From: a virus
IMG/VR virus record: IMGVR_UViG_3300043803_001657
Span: 1 to 24,024 of that record
Strand: one strand, 5' to 3'
Length of the DNA stretch: 24,024 bases
Every line of letters begins with the position of its first letter. Within the stretch, counting starts at the first letter, position 1. Positions 14,927 through 22,728 of this stretch are shown one piece after another. The translations under genes and the position numbers were made by a program. The notes under the pieces were generated by a model. The model searched no databases, had not been told where the DNA came from, and saw only the letters and a program-made list of their open reading frames with translations.

Positions 14927-15568
14927 ATGCAAATCGAAACAACAGGCGGCGGATTTCAAGACAGCGGCGACCGCAAGGTTTTACGCAAGGTTTACGTTTC
15001 CACAGGCGGGCAACTGCTCAACATCCCGACAAGTGAGCAGGGCTTTCCTCTGTCCTCGGTCAGCGCGAGCGAAGAGCCGGGCGGCATCCGCCGCGCCGTT
15101 GCCGAATACTCCCAAGGTGGCGAGGGGGGCGCGTCTTACAACGCCTACGGCAAGCGCATCGAGCTCACGGGCGGGACGCGGGAGGTGCCGATCTACAACC
15201 ACCCAACATTTGAAACACTAACTCCGCAGCAAATTCAGGACGTGCAGACGGCGGTCGAAAATAAAACCCAAGGGCCATTCGGTAGCGCGGCACAGACCAA
15301 ACTCTTCGGCTTTTTACTGCGGGGCACGGAATACTTTCTCGCCCCCGCAGTTGTTGGTCGCATCTCGGAAATCGAATCGACTCTGCCGAGCCTTTCTCCC
15401 ATTGCAAAAGTTGCCAACCCCTCGGAGCTAAACGCACCAAACGGAACCTTCTGGATTTGCACCGCGATTACGGCCAACCCCATCGGCACGCGCTATGAAG
15501 TGACCCGCGAATACACTTTGAGCTTCAGCGGGTGGGAAGACGTGGAAGCCCTCTACAGTTGGAGTTAA
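14927..15568 (+). CDS. Unrecognised tail-tip region protein, 213 aa
   Basis: It starts at ATG 14927, six bases after the tape measure stop. The N-terminus reads MQIETTGGGFQDSGDRKVLRKVYVS, and the C-terminus, RYEVTREYTLSFSGWEDVEALYSWS, is aromatic. Gly, Ser and Thr are frequent and predicted strands dominate; there is one cysteine (about residue 182) and no enzymatic motif. Position behind the tape measure is that of distal tail or hub proteins, so a structural tail-tip role is the likeliest inference. The next gene follows after three bases. Confidence 0.72.
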   Translation: MQIETTGGGFQDSGDRKVLRKVYVSTGGQLLNIPTSEQGFPLSSVSASEEPGGIRRAVAEYSQGGEGGASYNAYGKRIELTGGTREVPIYNHPTFETLTPQQIQDVQTAVENKTQGPFGSAAQTKLFGFLLRGTEYFLAPAVVGRISEIESTLPSLSPIAKVANPSELNAPNGTFWICTAITANPIGTRYEVTREYTLSFSGWEDVEALYSWS

Positions 15569-15571
15569 GCC

Positions 15572-16258
15572 ATGTCCGACTTCGCGCAAATCCGATTTCA
15601 GCCGAACAGGCCGCTTCTGCGCGAACTAAGCGCCGATCGTCTCAACACGATCCTGCAAGAGATTAAGCGCAACAAACCCAAGGGCGAGCGCGGCATCACG
15701 GTCAGACAAGACGGCACCGGAACCTATATCGGCCTTGCCGCTTCCCTGCCTCGCGGCGGCGGCACATCAACAGCACCCCACCCATTCAGGGTTATCACGC
15801 GCAACATTGAAGACCAGTGGTATTGGGGCGTGATCTACGAAAGCAGGGTTTACACAAATCTTTTTGCATCATCCGAACTCGTTGGACTGCTCACAAACGA
15901 GGCAGATGATGAAGATCCGGGCTGGAAACCAATCACCTACACCGAAGAAAAAGATTACATCTACCTGCAATGGGACGAAAGCGAAGGGGAGGCATCTGTC
16001 GATTCGGTGGGAGACAACGGGGCGCTAAACCCAGATTCTGACCTTGGCGATTCGGATTCGCAGGTGTGGATTGATTTTGAAGAGTTGCCGCCTGAGTTCA
16101 AAGCAGCGCGCAAAATCATTGCCGTTGCCACCGAATCCGAGGACGGAAGCCCGGCAATCTCTCAAGGAATCAAGCAGCACCAGCTTTTGCAGAATGTGTG
16201 CTTCAATGGCAATCCGATCAAATGGTGGTTTGATTATTCCACAGAGAACATTGGCTAA
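15572..16258 (+). CDS. Unrecognised tail-tip or baseplate protein, 228 aa
   Basis: The N-terminal 55 residues are basic and conserved-looking (PLLRELSADRLNTILQEIKRNKPKGERG, then VRQDGTGTYIGL), followed by a polar acidic central region rich in Glu, Asp and Ser (about 105-165) and a C-terminus ending VCFNGNPIKWWFDYSTENIG. The first part resembles a helical attachment segment followed by a beta domain, as in proteins that anchor fibres to a tail tip, but I do not recognise a family. The stop is immediately followed by the next ATG with no gap. Confidence 0.7.
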   Translation: MSDFAQIRFQPNRPLLRELSADRLNTILQEIKRNKPKGERGITVRQDGTGTYIGLAASLPRGGGTSTAPHPFRVITRNIEDQWYWGVIYESRVYTNLFASSELVGLLTNEADDEDPGWKPITYTEEKDYIYLQWDESEGEASVDSVGDNGALNPDSDLGDSDSQVWIDFEELPPEFKAARKIIAVATESEDGSPAISQGIKQHQLLQNVCFNGNPIKWWFDYSTENIG

Positions 16259-17128
16259 ATGAGCGCAGCCAGACTGCTTTATGTCGGGGGCCACTTGCCC
16301 TATTGTCCAAGCGGAGCCCCCTACGCCTTCCGCGCCGATCAAACGGCATTTGTTGCCCCTGATGGCAGCGGGTCGCTTTACCAGCTTAGACTAACGCCAG
16401 AGCAGTATGCTTATGCGTTTTGGCGCGTGAAGTCTTGGAAGGTCAGCGCAGACATAGAGATTGAAGACCAGACCACGGTTGGCACAGAAACGATAACATG
16501 GTCGCTGTCTTGCGCGTTTGAAGATATCTTAGAGCGGGAAGTAAATGAGGGGGAGCTTGTTTGCCAGCCCAACAGAAGTGAAGGCAGTCAAAGAATGCCG
16601 CTTGGCTCGCCATTTGCCGTGGTTTCAACTTACTTAGACGAGCCGCAAATCTTTGAAGGGCAACTTGAAACAGTCATTGACGGAGATTCAGTTGTTGAAG
16701 AAGCAGAGTTTCGCATTCGCACACTGATGGGGCTTTATTTTTTGCAAACATCTGAAGAGGGGGGCGAATATGAGGTCAATGCCGCAGGATTAAGCTCGGA
16801 TGAAAATGGCAATTTCTCCGTTTTGTTTCCGCTCATTTTAGACGTGGTTGCACAAACCGAGTCGGAAAATACATTTACAGCCTTGGCGACAACATTTTCC
16901 CGCGATGTTGACGAGGAAACTTTGGAGCCTTCAAACAGCGAAGAATCCGGTGAAATTGAAATAAAAGGACTTGGGCAAAACAATTTGGCCGTCCCGATTT
17001 ACATAGAGAAACCATCGGTCACCGTAACCAACCTTTCTCTTGAGCCGCATGAATACTACGAGTATGCGCTCAACAGCCAACTCGCACTTTACGATTCAGA
17101 GACGGGGGAAGTAATCGGGGAGTTTTGA
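16259..17128 (+). CDS. Unrecognised tail-associated protein, 289 aa
   Basis: The ATG directly follows the previous TAA. The protein begins MSAARLLYVGGHLPYCPSG and is strand-rich and acidic, with repeated Glu/Ser/Thr stretches (ETLEPSNSEESGEIEIKGLG). It carries no signal peptide, membrane segment or catalytic motif that I can identify. Codon use is AT-richer than in the head genes. Together with the two genes upstream it forms a set of three unassigned structural-looking proteins, likely baseplate components. Its TGA is part of the start-associated element at 17125. Confidence 0.7.
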   Translation: MSAARLLYVGGHLPYCPSGAPYAFRADQTAFVAPDGSGSLYQLRLTPEQYAYAFWRVKSWKVSADIEIEDQTTVGTETITWSLSCAFEDILEREVNEGELVCQPNRSEGSQRMPLGSPFAVVSTYLDEPQIFEGQLETVIDGDSVVEEAEFRIRTLMGLYFLQTSEEGGEYEVNAAGLSSDENGNFSVLFPLILDVVAQTESENTFTALATTFSRDVDEETLEPSNSEESGEIEIKGLGQNNLAVPIYIEKPSVTVTNLSLEPHEYYEYALNSQLALYDSETGEVIGEF

Positions 17129-17155
17129 CACAGACGCCACGGGCAAGGCCGTGCG
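17125..17155 (+). promoter_or_regulatory. Start-associated element with start-codon hairpin, GTG start
   Basis: TTGACAC begins at 17125. The start is the GTG at 17151, 26 bases away rather than 20. CACGG (17138-17142) and CCGTG (17149-17153) form a perfect 5-bp stem whose right arm contains the GTG. GGGC is present within the loop side, not at the start codon. Confidence 0.45.
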
Positions 17156-17681
17156 CGTTTACATCAATCTCGATTCCTCTGAATTTGTCGTGTCGCCCGT
17201 GCTGACGCAGCGGGTCAACACGCTATACTTTACCCGCCGCGACACGGTTCCGGTCGAGGTGCAGTTCGTGCGAGGCGGCTCGGTGGTTGAATTGGGCGCG
17301 GGGGCCACGGGCCAGATCGGCATCAAAAAGACTTTCACGGGCAACTTCCTTGCCAACGACACAGCCTGGACAAAAACAGGCACAGGATCGACAACCGTTT
17401 ACACCTTCGACCTGAACTTGAACACCGCAAACATGGACGCGGAGTTCAGCCCGGACGCCACGACCGAAAGCGTAACGGCCAAGATCGAGGTCACTTGGTC
17501 GGTTGGCAGCACAACCACAACAACGCTGCCGACATCAGCCGTGGTTTACAACGATGTGATTCGTGGGGGGGAGCCAGCTATCACGGTGGGATCGACCAGC
17601 TTTATTCTAAAATCCCCCGACACCTCCACATGGACAGTCTCCATCGACAACAACGGCGTTTTGACCGCCACCAAACAATAA
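17151..17681 (+). CDS. BppU-like beta-sandwich receptor-array protein, 176 aa
   Basis: The GTG start is chosen because the frame opens in the start-associated element and no ATG follows until residue about 95. The product has YFTRRDTVPVEVQFVRGGSVVELGAGATGQIGIKKTF, then long Thr/Ser-rich strands and a C-terminal WTVSIDNNGVLTATK. An N-terminal receptor-like beta sandwich with an R.DT..i.v.v...G pattern resembles the BppU family N-terminal domain of phage baseplate upper proteins, which attach fibres. A second protein with a similar pattern is encoded at 19194. The fibre with a signal peptide follows with a 1-base overlap (TAATG). Confidence 0.6.
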   Translation: MRVYINLDSSEFVVSPVLTQRVNTLYFTRRDTVPVEVQFVRGGSVVELGAGATGQIGIKKTFTGNFLANDTAWTKTGTGSTTVYTFDLNLNTANMDAEFSPDATTESVTAKIEVTWSVGSTTTTTLPTSAVVYNDVIRGGEPAITVGSTSFILKSPDTSTWTVSIDNNGVLTATKQ

Positions 17682-19018
17682 TGAAAACCCTGCTCGCCAT
17701 CTTTCTCGCCACGCTTTTCGCCGCCTCCTCGCACGGGCAGACGGTGAAGGCGCTGTCTTACAATGTGACGAATAGCACGGTGATTTGGACGAATACGAAT
17801 GCGCTGAAATTTGACGCTGATGTGCGGATTGGTAGCGCTCTTGACAACATTACGATAAGCCAAACGCGAATCATAGCTAATTCTGGGAAGTTTTTTAGTT
17901 TTGAAGAAGGACGTTTAAACTTTGGCGGGGGGGCATTGGTGCTTGAAGACATGGATAACATACAAGTTCACGGCCCCATAGAGTTCAACAACACAACCAA
18001 CGCCGCCCAAACCCGCACGAACTTATCACTCGGCTGGCCCGCCCTCACAAACAGCAATTCGGCCACGGCGCTATTGGGTTACGACACGAACGGTGCGGTG
18101 GTTTATACAAACACGAACGCATTAACTTTTGTAGCCCCCATAAGCGTAAGAGGAGCACAGTCAGCTTCAACCGTTACGATCAGTGACACCTCTCTTATTT
18201 GGGAAAGCCTCGAAAGAATAAATTTGGAGGAAATGATTTTTTATGGGCTGGGGGGAGCACAGGCTTTGGAGCTTTCATTTCAGAACGGTCCAAACATTAG
18301 TTATTATCCGCTCGATTTTGGCGGAACCAACGCCGCGCTGCACGCCGCCCAAACCCGCACGAATCTCGGACTTGGAGCCACCAATAGTGTGACTTTTGAA
18401 AGCGTAATCGCTGATGTCTTTTTAGTGTCCAGCCAAATTGATTTTGACTCGCCAAGCGCTGCTGCCGCGACAAGAACGAACCTCGGCCTCGGCGCGACCA
18501 ACAACCCCGCCTTTCGCGGTCTGACCTCAGACGGCAACATCGTCATCACCAATCAGTCGGCCACAAACAACGGCCTGCTTTTCGTTTACCGCACCAACAA
18601 CGAACCCTTCCTCGGCCTCGCCAACCTACTCGCCAGCAACAACACGACGATTTCCAACGAAACGCTGTTCCGCGTAGGAGTGGCCGAGGCGACGAATCAA
18701 TCGGCGCAGTTTGGTTTTCGTTCGACCAACACAAACGGCAGCGGCGTGGCTGTGTTTAGCGTGTTTGGCTACAACGCGCTGATGCAAATCGGCGCGGATG
18801 CCTCGACCAACGCCGTGATCTTTAGCGGCGGCGGCACGAACAATGAGGTGATGACGTTGATCCGCGATGGGGCCACCGAGTTTGCACGCCCGATTCGCTT
18901 CTCTACCAACGCCTCGACCCGCCCCGCGACAAACGCCCCGGCCAACACGACGAACGTGGTCGCATGGGTCGAAATGCGGATCGGCACTAATTCTTACCGC
19001 GCCCCGTTGTATCAATGA
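17681..19018 (+). CDS. Tail fibre-like protein with signal peptide and RTNLGLG repeats
   Basis: 445 residues from ATG 17681, overlapping the previous TAA by one base. Residues 1-19 (MKTLLAIFLATLFAASSHG) are a textbook signal peptide: one Lys, a hydrophobic core and small residues before a likely cut near Gly19-Gln20. The body is Asn/Thr-rich and beta-rich, with three copies of an AA(Q/A)TRTNL(G/S)LG element near residues 108, 222 and 262, followed by ATN...F motifs, as in phage fibre shafts. Two AT-richer blocks (about 17755-17945 and 18120-18300) suggest shuffled shaft modules. A receptor-binding role is likely. A secretion signal is unexpected for a virion protein, so it could instead be displayed on the host surface. 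Confidence 0.75.
   Translation: MKTLLAIFLATLFAASSHGQTVKALSYNVTNSTVIWTNTNALKFDADVRIGSALDNITISQTRIIANSGKFFSFEEGRLNFGGGALVLEDMDNIQVHGPIEFNNTTNAAQTRTNLSLGWPALTNSNSATALLGYDTNGAVVYTNTNALTFVAPISVRGAQSASTVTISDTSLIWESLERINLEEMIFYGLGGAQALELSFQNGPNISYYPLDFGGTNAALHAAQTRTNLGLGATNSVTFESVIADVFLVSSQIDFDSPSAAAATRTNLGLGATNNPAFRGLTSDGNIVITNQSATNNGLLFVYRTNNEPFLGLANLLASNNTTISNETLFRVGVAEATNQSAQFGFRSTNTNGSGVAVFSVFGYNALMQIGADASTNAVIFSGGGTNNEVMTLIRDGATEFARPIRFSTNASTRPATNAPANTTNVVAWVEMRIGTNSYRAPLYQ
18002..18021 (+). repeat. Direct repeat copy 1 in fibre gene
   Basis: A 20-base sequence starting gccgcccaaa and encoding AAQTRTN recurs identically at 18344-18363. It marks a repeated fibre shaft element and would be a ready site for recombination between modules. 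Confidence 0.7.
18344..18363 (+). repeat. Direct repeat copy 2 in fibre gene
   Basis: Identical to 18002-18021. A diverged third copy lies near 18461-18480 (amino acids AAATRTNLGLG), where the nucleotide sequence differs but the protein is conserved. Confidence 0.7.
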
Positions 19019-19197
19019 TTCACGAGCTTTCAGATTTCTTTACCCGCCCCGTCGTGGCCGTAGCTTCCTCACTCGGTAGCGTCATCGTCTCGCTGCTTCC
19101 GCATTTAGAGACGGGGATGCGTCTCGGAACCCTTGGATGCGGCCTCGCTATCGCCGTGCTGGCGCTCGGTAAAGCGTGGAGGGACAGAAACAAATGA
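19015..19197 (+). CDS. Small membrane protein, holin-like, 60 aa
   Basis: Start ATG 19015 overlaps the fibre stop (ATGA), and the stop TGA overlaps the next ATG. Residues about 11-28 (RPVVAVASSLGSVIVSLL) and 35-53 (MRLGTLGCGLAIAVLALGK) are two hydrophobic segments, followed by a basic tail KAWRDRNK, the plan of a small class II holin. Its location inside the fibre array rather than next to the amidase is odd. It may be a second holin, an antiholin or a membrane anchor for surface-displayed fibre. No sequence motif is decisive. Confidence 0.6.
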   Translation: MIHELSDFFTRPVVAVASSLGSVIVSLLPHLETGMRLGTLGCGLAIAVLALGKAWRDRNK

Positions 19198-19559
19198 GCG
19201 CCTGCACTTCATCTCAAGCCGATCTGTGCTGGACGCGCGGCGACTCCGGGCGGCTCGATGTGTCGGTTAAAGACGCGGACGGCACGGCCTACAATCTTAC
19301 AGGGGCCACGCTTTTTCTGACAGTGAAGAACGCGCTCACCGATGCCGATTCTGCCGCCGTCATTCGCAAAGAAGTCACCACGCACAGCAACGCGGCGGGT
19401 GGGCTGTCCCATTTCGATCTTTTGACCACCGACAACGCGACCGCAGGCACTCGCTACTACGATGTGCAAATCAAAGGCGCTGACAACAAGGTTTACACGT
19501 TGTTCGGCGGCTTGTGGAAAGTGCTTTCTGACGTAACCACTCGCACCGCACCGCTCTAA
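19194..19559 (+). CDS. BppU-like small receptor-array protein, 121 aa
   Basis: ATG 19194 overlaps the upstream TGA; the longer open frame from 19176 is inside that gene. The product has a cysteine-bearing N-terminus MSACTSSQADLCWTRGDSGRLDVSV, then KDADGTAYNLTGATLFLTVKN, VIRKEVTTHSNAAGGLSHFDLL and RYYDVQIKGADNKVYTLFGG. The RGDSG/RLDV...G.. pattern and the D-G-T-A strand turns match the BppU N-terminal immunoglobulin-like domain used in phage baseplates. It resembles the protein at 17151 in layout, so the two may be diverged paralogues. One base separates it from the next gene. Confidence 0.65.
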   Translation: MSACTSSQADLCWTRGDSGRLDVSVKDADGTAYNLTGATLFLTVKNALTDADSAAVIRKEVTTHSNAAGGLSHFDLLTTDNATAGTRYYDVQIKGADNKVYTLFGGLWKVLSDVTTRTAPL

Positions 19560-19560
19560 C

Positions 19561-20385
19561 ATGGCCGCGTATCACAAAGTCGAGGTCAGCCTGAACACCA
19601 ACGCGGTTGAAGTGGGCATCCCTTCGCCGCAGACAGTAAACGTGACGCTGCCGACAATCGGCCCTGCGGGGCCAACCGGGGCAACGGGAGCCACGGGCGC
19701 AACAGGCGCGACCGGGGCGCAGGGGCCAGCGGGCACAGGCATTGAAACGCTTACGACCCAAGGCGACTTGCTTTATCGCGGTGCATCGGTTGCTGCCCGC
19801 CTCCCCATCGGCACCAGCGGCCAAATTCTTAAAGTCGCAGCGAGCGGCATTCCTGAATGGGGCGCGGCCCCGGCGTCGGGCGTGTCTTCGGTCAACGGAG
19901 CCACAGGCGCTGTGACCATAGGCGCATTTTCATACGGAAGCGGGGGCGGCGGTCTTGTGCCGCAAGCCACGAGCGGCGATGCGGGCAGATTCTTAAAAGG
20001 AGACGCAAGCTGGAGCCTGCCAACAACCAGCGATGTGCAGGGGCTTTCAGACGCGCTCGCCGCAAAGCAAAACACAGGCGACTATGTAACCCCGACTCGC
20101 GTAGAGACGGACTACTTTGATCGCGGCGGCGACAACGCCGCAACGCGCCCCGGCACGGGAGGGCAAAAACGCTATCAAGTAGTTCTTTCCAACGACACGA
20201 GGCTCATAGATCAGCGTAGTATCGCGTGGATCACTCCCGCGCCGTCATCGCCAACTGACAACACGACAAATCCCGCCCTCGGATCGGTGTCCTACGACGG
20301 CAATTATCTTTATGTGCTTGTGCAAACCCCCGGCAGCCAAAGCCGCCGCTGGGGGCGCGTGCCCATGCCTCTCAACTGGACTTAA
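19561..20385 (+). CDS. Collagen-like tail fibre protein, 274 aa
   Basis: N-terminal attachment part (residues 1-33), then about 27 residues of perfect Gly-X-Y (GPAGPTGATGATGATGATGA and on) at about 34-60, which would form a collagen-like triple helix. Next is a shaft with a DLLYRGASVAARLPIGTSGQILKV segment, a module repeated in the following gene near residue 215. A linker (SSVNGATGAVTIG) common in fibres and a C-terminal beta-rich tip ending RVPMPLNWT follow. Such trimeric fibres bind host surface receptors. The collagen part is repetitive at DNA level and so liable to length change. Confidence 0.83.
   Translation: MAAYHKVEVSLNTNAVEVGIPSPQTVNVTLPTIGPAGPTGATGATGATGATGAQGPAGTGIETLTTQGDLLYRGASVAARLPIGTSGQILKVAASGIPEWGAAPASGVSSVNGATGAVTIGAFSYGSGGGGLVPQATSGDAGRFLKGDASWSLPTTSDVQGLSDALAAKQNTGDYVTPTRVETDYFDRGGDNAATRPGTGGQKRYQVVLSNDTRLIDQRSIAWITPAPSSPTDNTTNPALGSVSYDGNYLYVLVQTPGSQSRRWGRVPMPLNWT
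19660..19740 (+). repeat. Short tandem repeat coding for Gly-X-Y
   Basis: Nine-base-periodic coding of Gly-Ala-Thr (GGN GCN ACN) with varied third positions. Varied codons suggest selection on the protein repeat rather than recent slippage. Confidence 0.75.
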
Positions 20386-20388
20386 TCT

Positions 20389-21648
20389 ATGGCCCTAAAC
20401 GACATCAAAGTTCCCAAGGAAAACGCGCAGGGCACGTTTGACGAAATTGCCTTGGCCGCGTCCGACCTCAAACTCGGCACCACCGCAAACCTCCCGCTCA
20501 AAACAGGCACAAACGGCGTAGTCGAGGCGGGGGCATTCGGCACGGCGGCAGGGAGCTTTTGCGAGGGGAATGATGCGCGGCTTTCGGATGACCGCGACCC
20601 GAATCTTCATGCCGCCAGTCACCTCCCCGAAGGCGCGGATGAGCTTTTTGATCAGTCGTTGAATACAACGGATAACGTTGCGTTCAGTAACGTAATATGC
20701 TCCAGCGGCGTCGAAACTTCCGATCTTATTGTTAATAGTAGTTTTGAGTTTAAGGACACAGCAAACGATTTTTTTGCAACAATATCTGCTTCTGACAAAC
20801 TTAGTGCAAACAGGCAAATTGATTTACCCAACGCCAGCGGAACCCTCGCCCTGCAAGGAGCCATCACCACATCGGGCCTCACCCAAGCCACCGCAAGAAT
20901 TTTGGGCAGAACGACAGCGAGCAGCGGCTCCATTGAGGAGATCCAAATCGGATCGGGCTTGAGCTTGTCGGCGGGGGAGTTGTCGGCAACGGGCGGAAGC
21001 GGCATTGCTGCCACCGTCGTGGACGCCAAAGGCGATCTCATCGTGGCCTCGGCAGCGGACACTGTGGCGCGGCTTCCTGTGGGCGGGACGAACGGCCATG
21101 TGCTTACAGTCGATTCGGCGGAAACCTTGGGAGTCAAATGGGCGGCGGCTTCGGGCGGCGGGTCTGGCGGCACAAAGACCTACGCCGTCTTCACCGCCGA
21201 ACACAACCAACCGCCTGCCACCGCCTTCGCCACCCTCGACACCCGCAACAGCATCGCCGTCTTGGACTTCGACGCCGCCACGGACGAAAGCGCAGTATTT
21301 GTCGGCGTGATTCCCGAAGGCGCTTCGCTTGGCAGTGGCCTCAAGGTTTTCATTCACTGGATGGCAAGCACCGCAACGAGCGGCAACTGCCGCTGGGGCG
21401 TTCAGTTTGAGAAGTCTGGCACAGACCTTGATTCGGACTCATTCGACACGGCCACGGAAGCGCACAGCGCGGCCAACGGCACAAGCGGCATCGAGACTGT
21501 GACCGAAATCACCGCCACGGCCATCGACTCGCTGGCGGCAGGCAACAGGTTTCGCTTGAAGGTCTTTCGCAATGCCGACGATGCGACCAACGACACCATG
21601 ACAGGCGATGCGGAGTTGGTCGCTGTGGAAATTAGGAGCGCGGCGTAA
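20389..21648 (+). CDS. Long tail fibre protein, 419 aa, mosaic
   Basis: The N-terminus (MALNDIKVPKENAQGTFDEIALA) is followed by FCEGNDARLSDDRDPNLHAASH, a module widespread in phage fibres. About residues 85-145 are encoded by a clearly AT-richer stretch (20650-20830), a likely swapped shaft block ending in QIDLPNASGTLALQG. Next comes KGDLIVASAADTVARLPVGTNG-type shaft shared with the collagen fibre. The C-terminal domain, from YAVFTAEHNQPPATAFATLDTRNSIAVLDFD onward, is a beta-rich tip. It is likely to bind host receptors as a trimer. The stop overlaps the next ATG (TAATG). Confidence 0.82.
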   Translation: MALNDIKVPKENAQGTFDEIALAASDLKLGTTANLPLKTGTNGVVEAGAFGTAAGSFCEGNDARLSDDRDPNLHAASHLPEGADELFDQSLNTTDNVAFSNVICSSGVETSDLIVNSSFEFKDTANDFFATISASDKLSANRQIDLPNASGTLALQGAITTSGLTQATARILGRTTASSGSIEEIQIGSGLSLSAGELSATGGSGIAATVVDAKGDLIVASAADTVARLPVGGTNGHVLTVDSAETLGVKWAAASGGGSGGTKTYAVFTAEHNQPPATAFATLDTRNSIAVLDFDAATDESAVFVGVIPEGASLGSGLKVFIHWMASTATSGNCRWGVQFEKSGTDLDSDSFDTATEAHSAANGTSGIETVTEITATAIDSLAAGNRFRLKVFRNADDATNDTMTGDAELVAVEIRSAA

Positions 21649-22307
21649 TGGCTTACCAATTCGCACAGGCAAACACACAAAAGCTGGATGCTGGCACATC
21701 TTTCACCGTGTCTGGCTACGGGTCGTTTTCTGTAGCGGCTTGGTTTTACGAGAACTCAGCAAACACTGGAGCAGATGGTCGCGGCATCGTGTCTAAAGAC
21801 AATCTGACCACACAACGTCAATTCAACCTTGCAACAATTTCAAGCAAGGTTCGCCTGTTTGTCGGCAACACCAGCGGCCTTGCCATCCGCAGAGACACAT
21901 CAACAAACGTCACCTCCGCAACATGGCAGCACGTTTGCGGCGTTTTGACTGCATCGACAGCTTGCGACATTTATTATAATGGTTCGCTCGACAATGGCGT
22001 GACAAGCGGCACCGCGCCCGCTGCCGCAGGAAGCAGCACATCGCCGTTGCTGATTGGAGGATTCAACAACGCTGCCACGGTAAACCACCTTGATGGCCGC
22101 ATAGCCGAAGTCGGCATCTGGAACGCAGCCCTAACCGCCGCCGAAATTGCCTCCCTCGCCAAAGGCATGACTTGCGACAAGGTGCGCCCGCAGTCGCTTG
22201 TCTTCTATAGTCCTCTCTGCCGCGACCTCATTGACTACAAAGGCGGCTTGACCATCACGAACAACAACACGGCGACAGTTGCCAACCATCCGCGAGTTTA
22301 TGCCTAA
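21648..22307 (+). CDS. LamG-type (concanavalin A-like) lectin domain protein, 219 aa
   Basis: Residues about 10-180 match a LamG/ConA-like lectin fold: FTVSGYGSFSVAAWFYENS, GIVSKDNLTTQRQFNLATIS, TWQHVCGVLTA, IYYNGSLDNGVTSGT, LLIGGFNN, LDGRIAEVGIWNAALTAAEI and LAKG. The W-x-H-V, NG and DG(R)I(A)EV(G)IWN motifs are typical. Such domains bind cell-surface glycans and occur on phage tail tips. There is no signal peptide. It overlaps the next gene by 8 bases, implying coupled expression. Confidence 0.85.
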   Translation: MAYQFAQANTQKLDAGTSFTVSGYGSFSVAAWFYENSANTGADGRGIVSKDNLTTQRQFNLATISSKVRLFVGNTSGLAIRRDTSTNVTSATWQHVCGVLTASTACDIYYNGSLDNGVTSGTAPAAAGSSTSPLLIGGFNNAATVNHLDGRIAEVGIWNAALTAAEIASLAKGMTCDKVRPQSLVFYSPLCRDLIDYKGGLTITNNNTATVANHPRVYA

Positions 22308-22725
22308 CTACTACCGCATTTCCGACCCCAACGATGTCCGCGACCTTGGCGACCAGATGGCCGCGTGGGAACTTGCCGACAACCCGAAGCGTTTTGATTG
22401 GGCCGTCCAAAGCGCACCCCCAAGCGTAGATGCCGTGTGGACTGACGGCGCGTGGATCGTCCCGCCGTTGCCGACGATGACCGCCGACGAATGGGTGGAC
22501 GCACAAGGCTTTTACGGAAAGCGCCCGACAACCCTGCTCTATCTCAAGCTGAAGCTCGACGCAGCGCAACTGACCTCGCCCAAGCTCGCTGCTGTGCAGG
22601 CATGGCTTGATGGCATGATTGTCGCGGGTGTGACCGCGCCCGATGAGAAGCGCAGCGACTATCCTGCCGCGCCGTTTTCGTTTGAGGAAGCATCCGCAGA
22701 GGCGCTTTCTGTTCTCGCCGCGTAG
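22300..22725 (+). CDS. Unrecognised small protein of fibre region, 141 aa
   Basis: ATG 22300 is within the upstream gene, overlapping its stop by 8 bases. The N-terminus (MPNYYRISDPNDVRDLGDQMAAW) and centre (PTMTADEWVDAQGFYGKRPTTLLYLKLKLD) are followed by a helical AVQAWLDGMIV and a C-terminal acidic helix. It may be a fibre assembly or attachment factor, by position. No known family is recognised. Confidence 0.68.
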   Translation: MPNYYRISDPNDVRDLGDQMAAWELADNPKRFDWAVQSAPPSVDAVWTDGAWIVPPLPTMTADEWVDAQGFYGKRPTTLLYLKLKLDAAQLTSPKLAAVQAWLDGMIVAGVTAPDEKRSDYPAAPFSFEEASAEALSVLAA

Positions 22726-22728
22726 GCT

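Noticed and set aside
17841-17847. TTGACAA inside the fibre gene
   Set aside because: No start codon at 20-26 bases in any sensible frame; counted as background for the TTGAC motif.
19660-19740. Periodic sequence that could be mistaken for a CRISPR or tandem array
   Set aside because: Nine-base period with continuous Gly-X-Y coding; no spacers.
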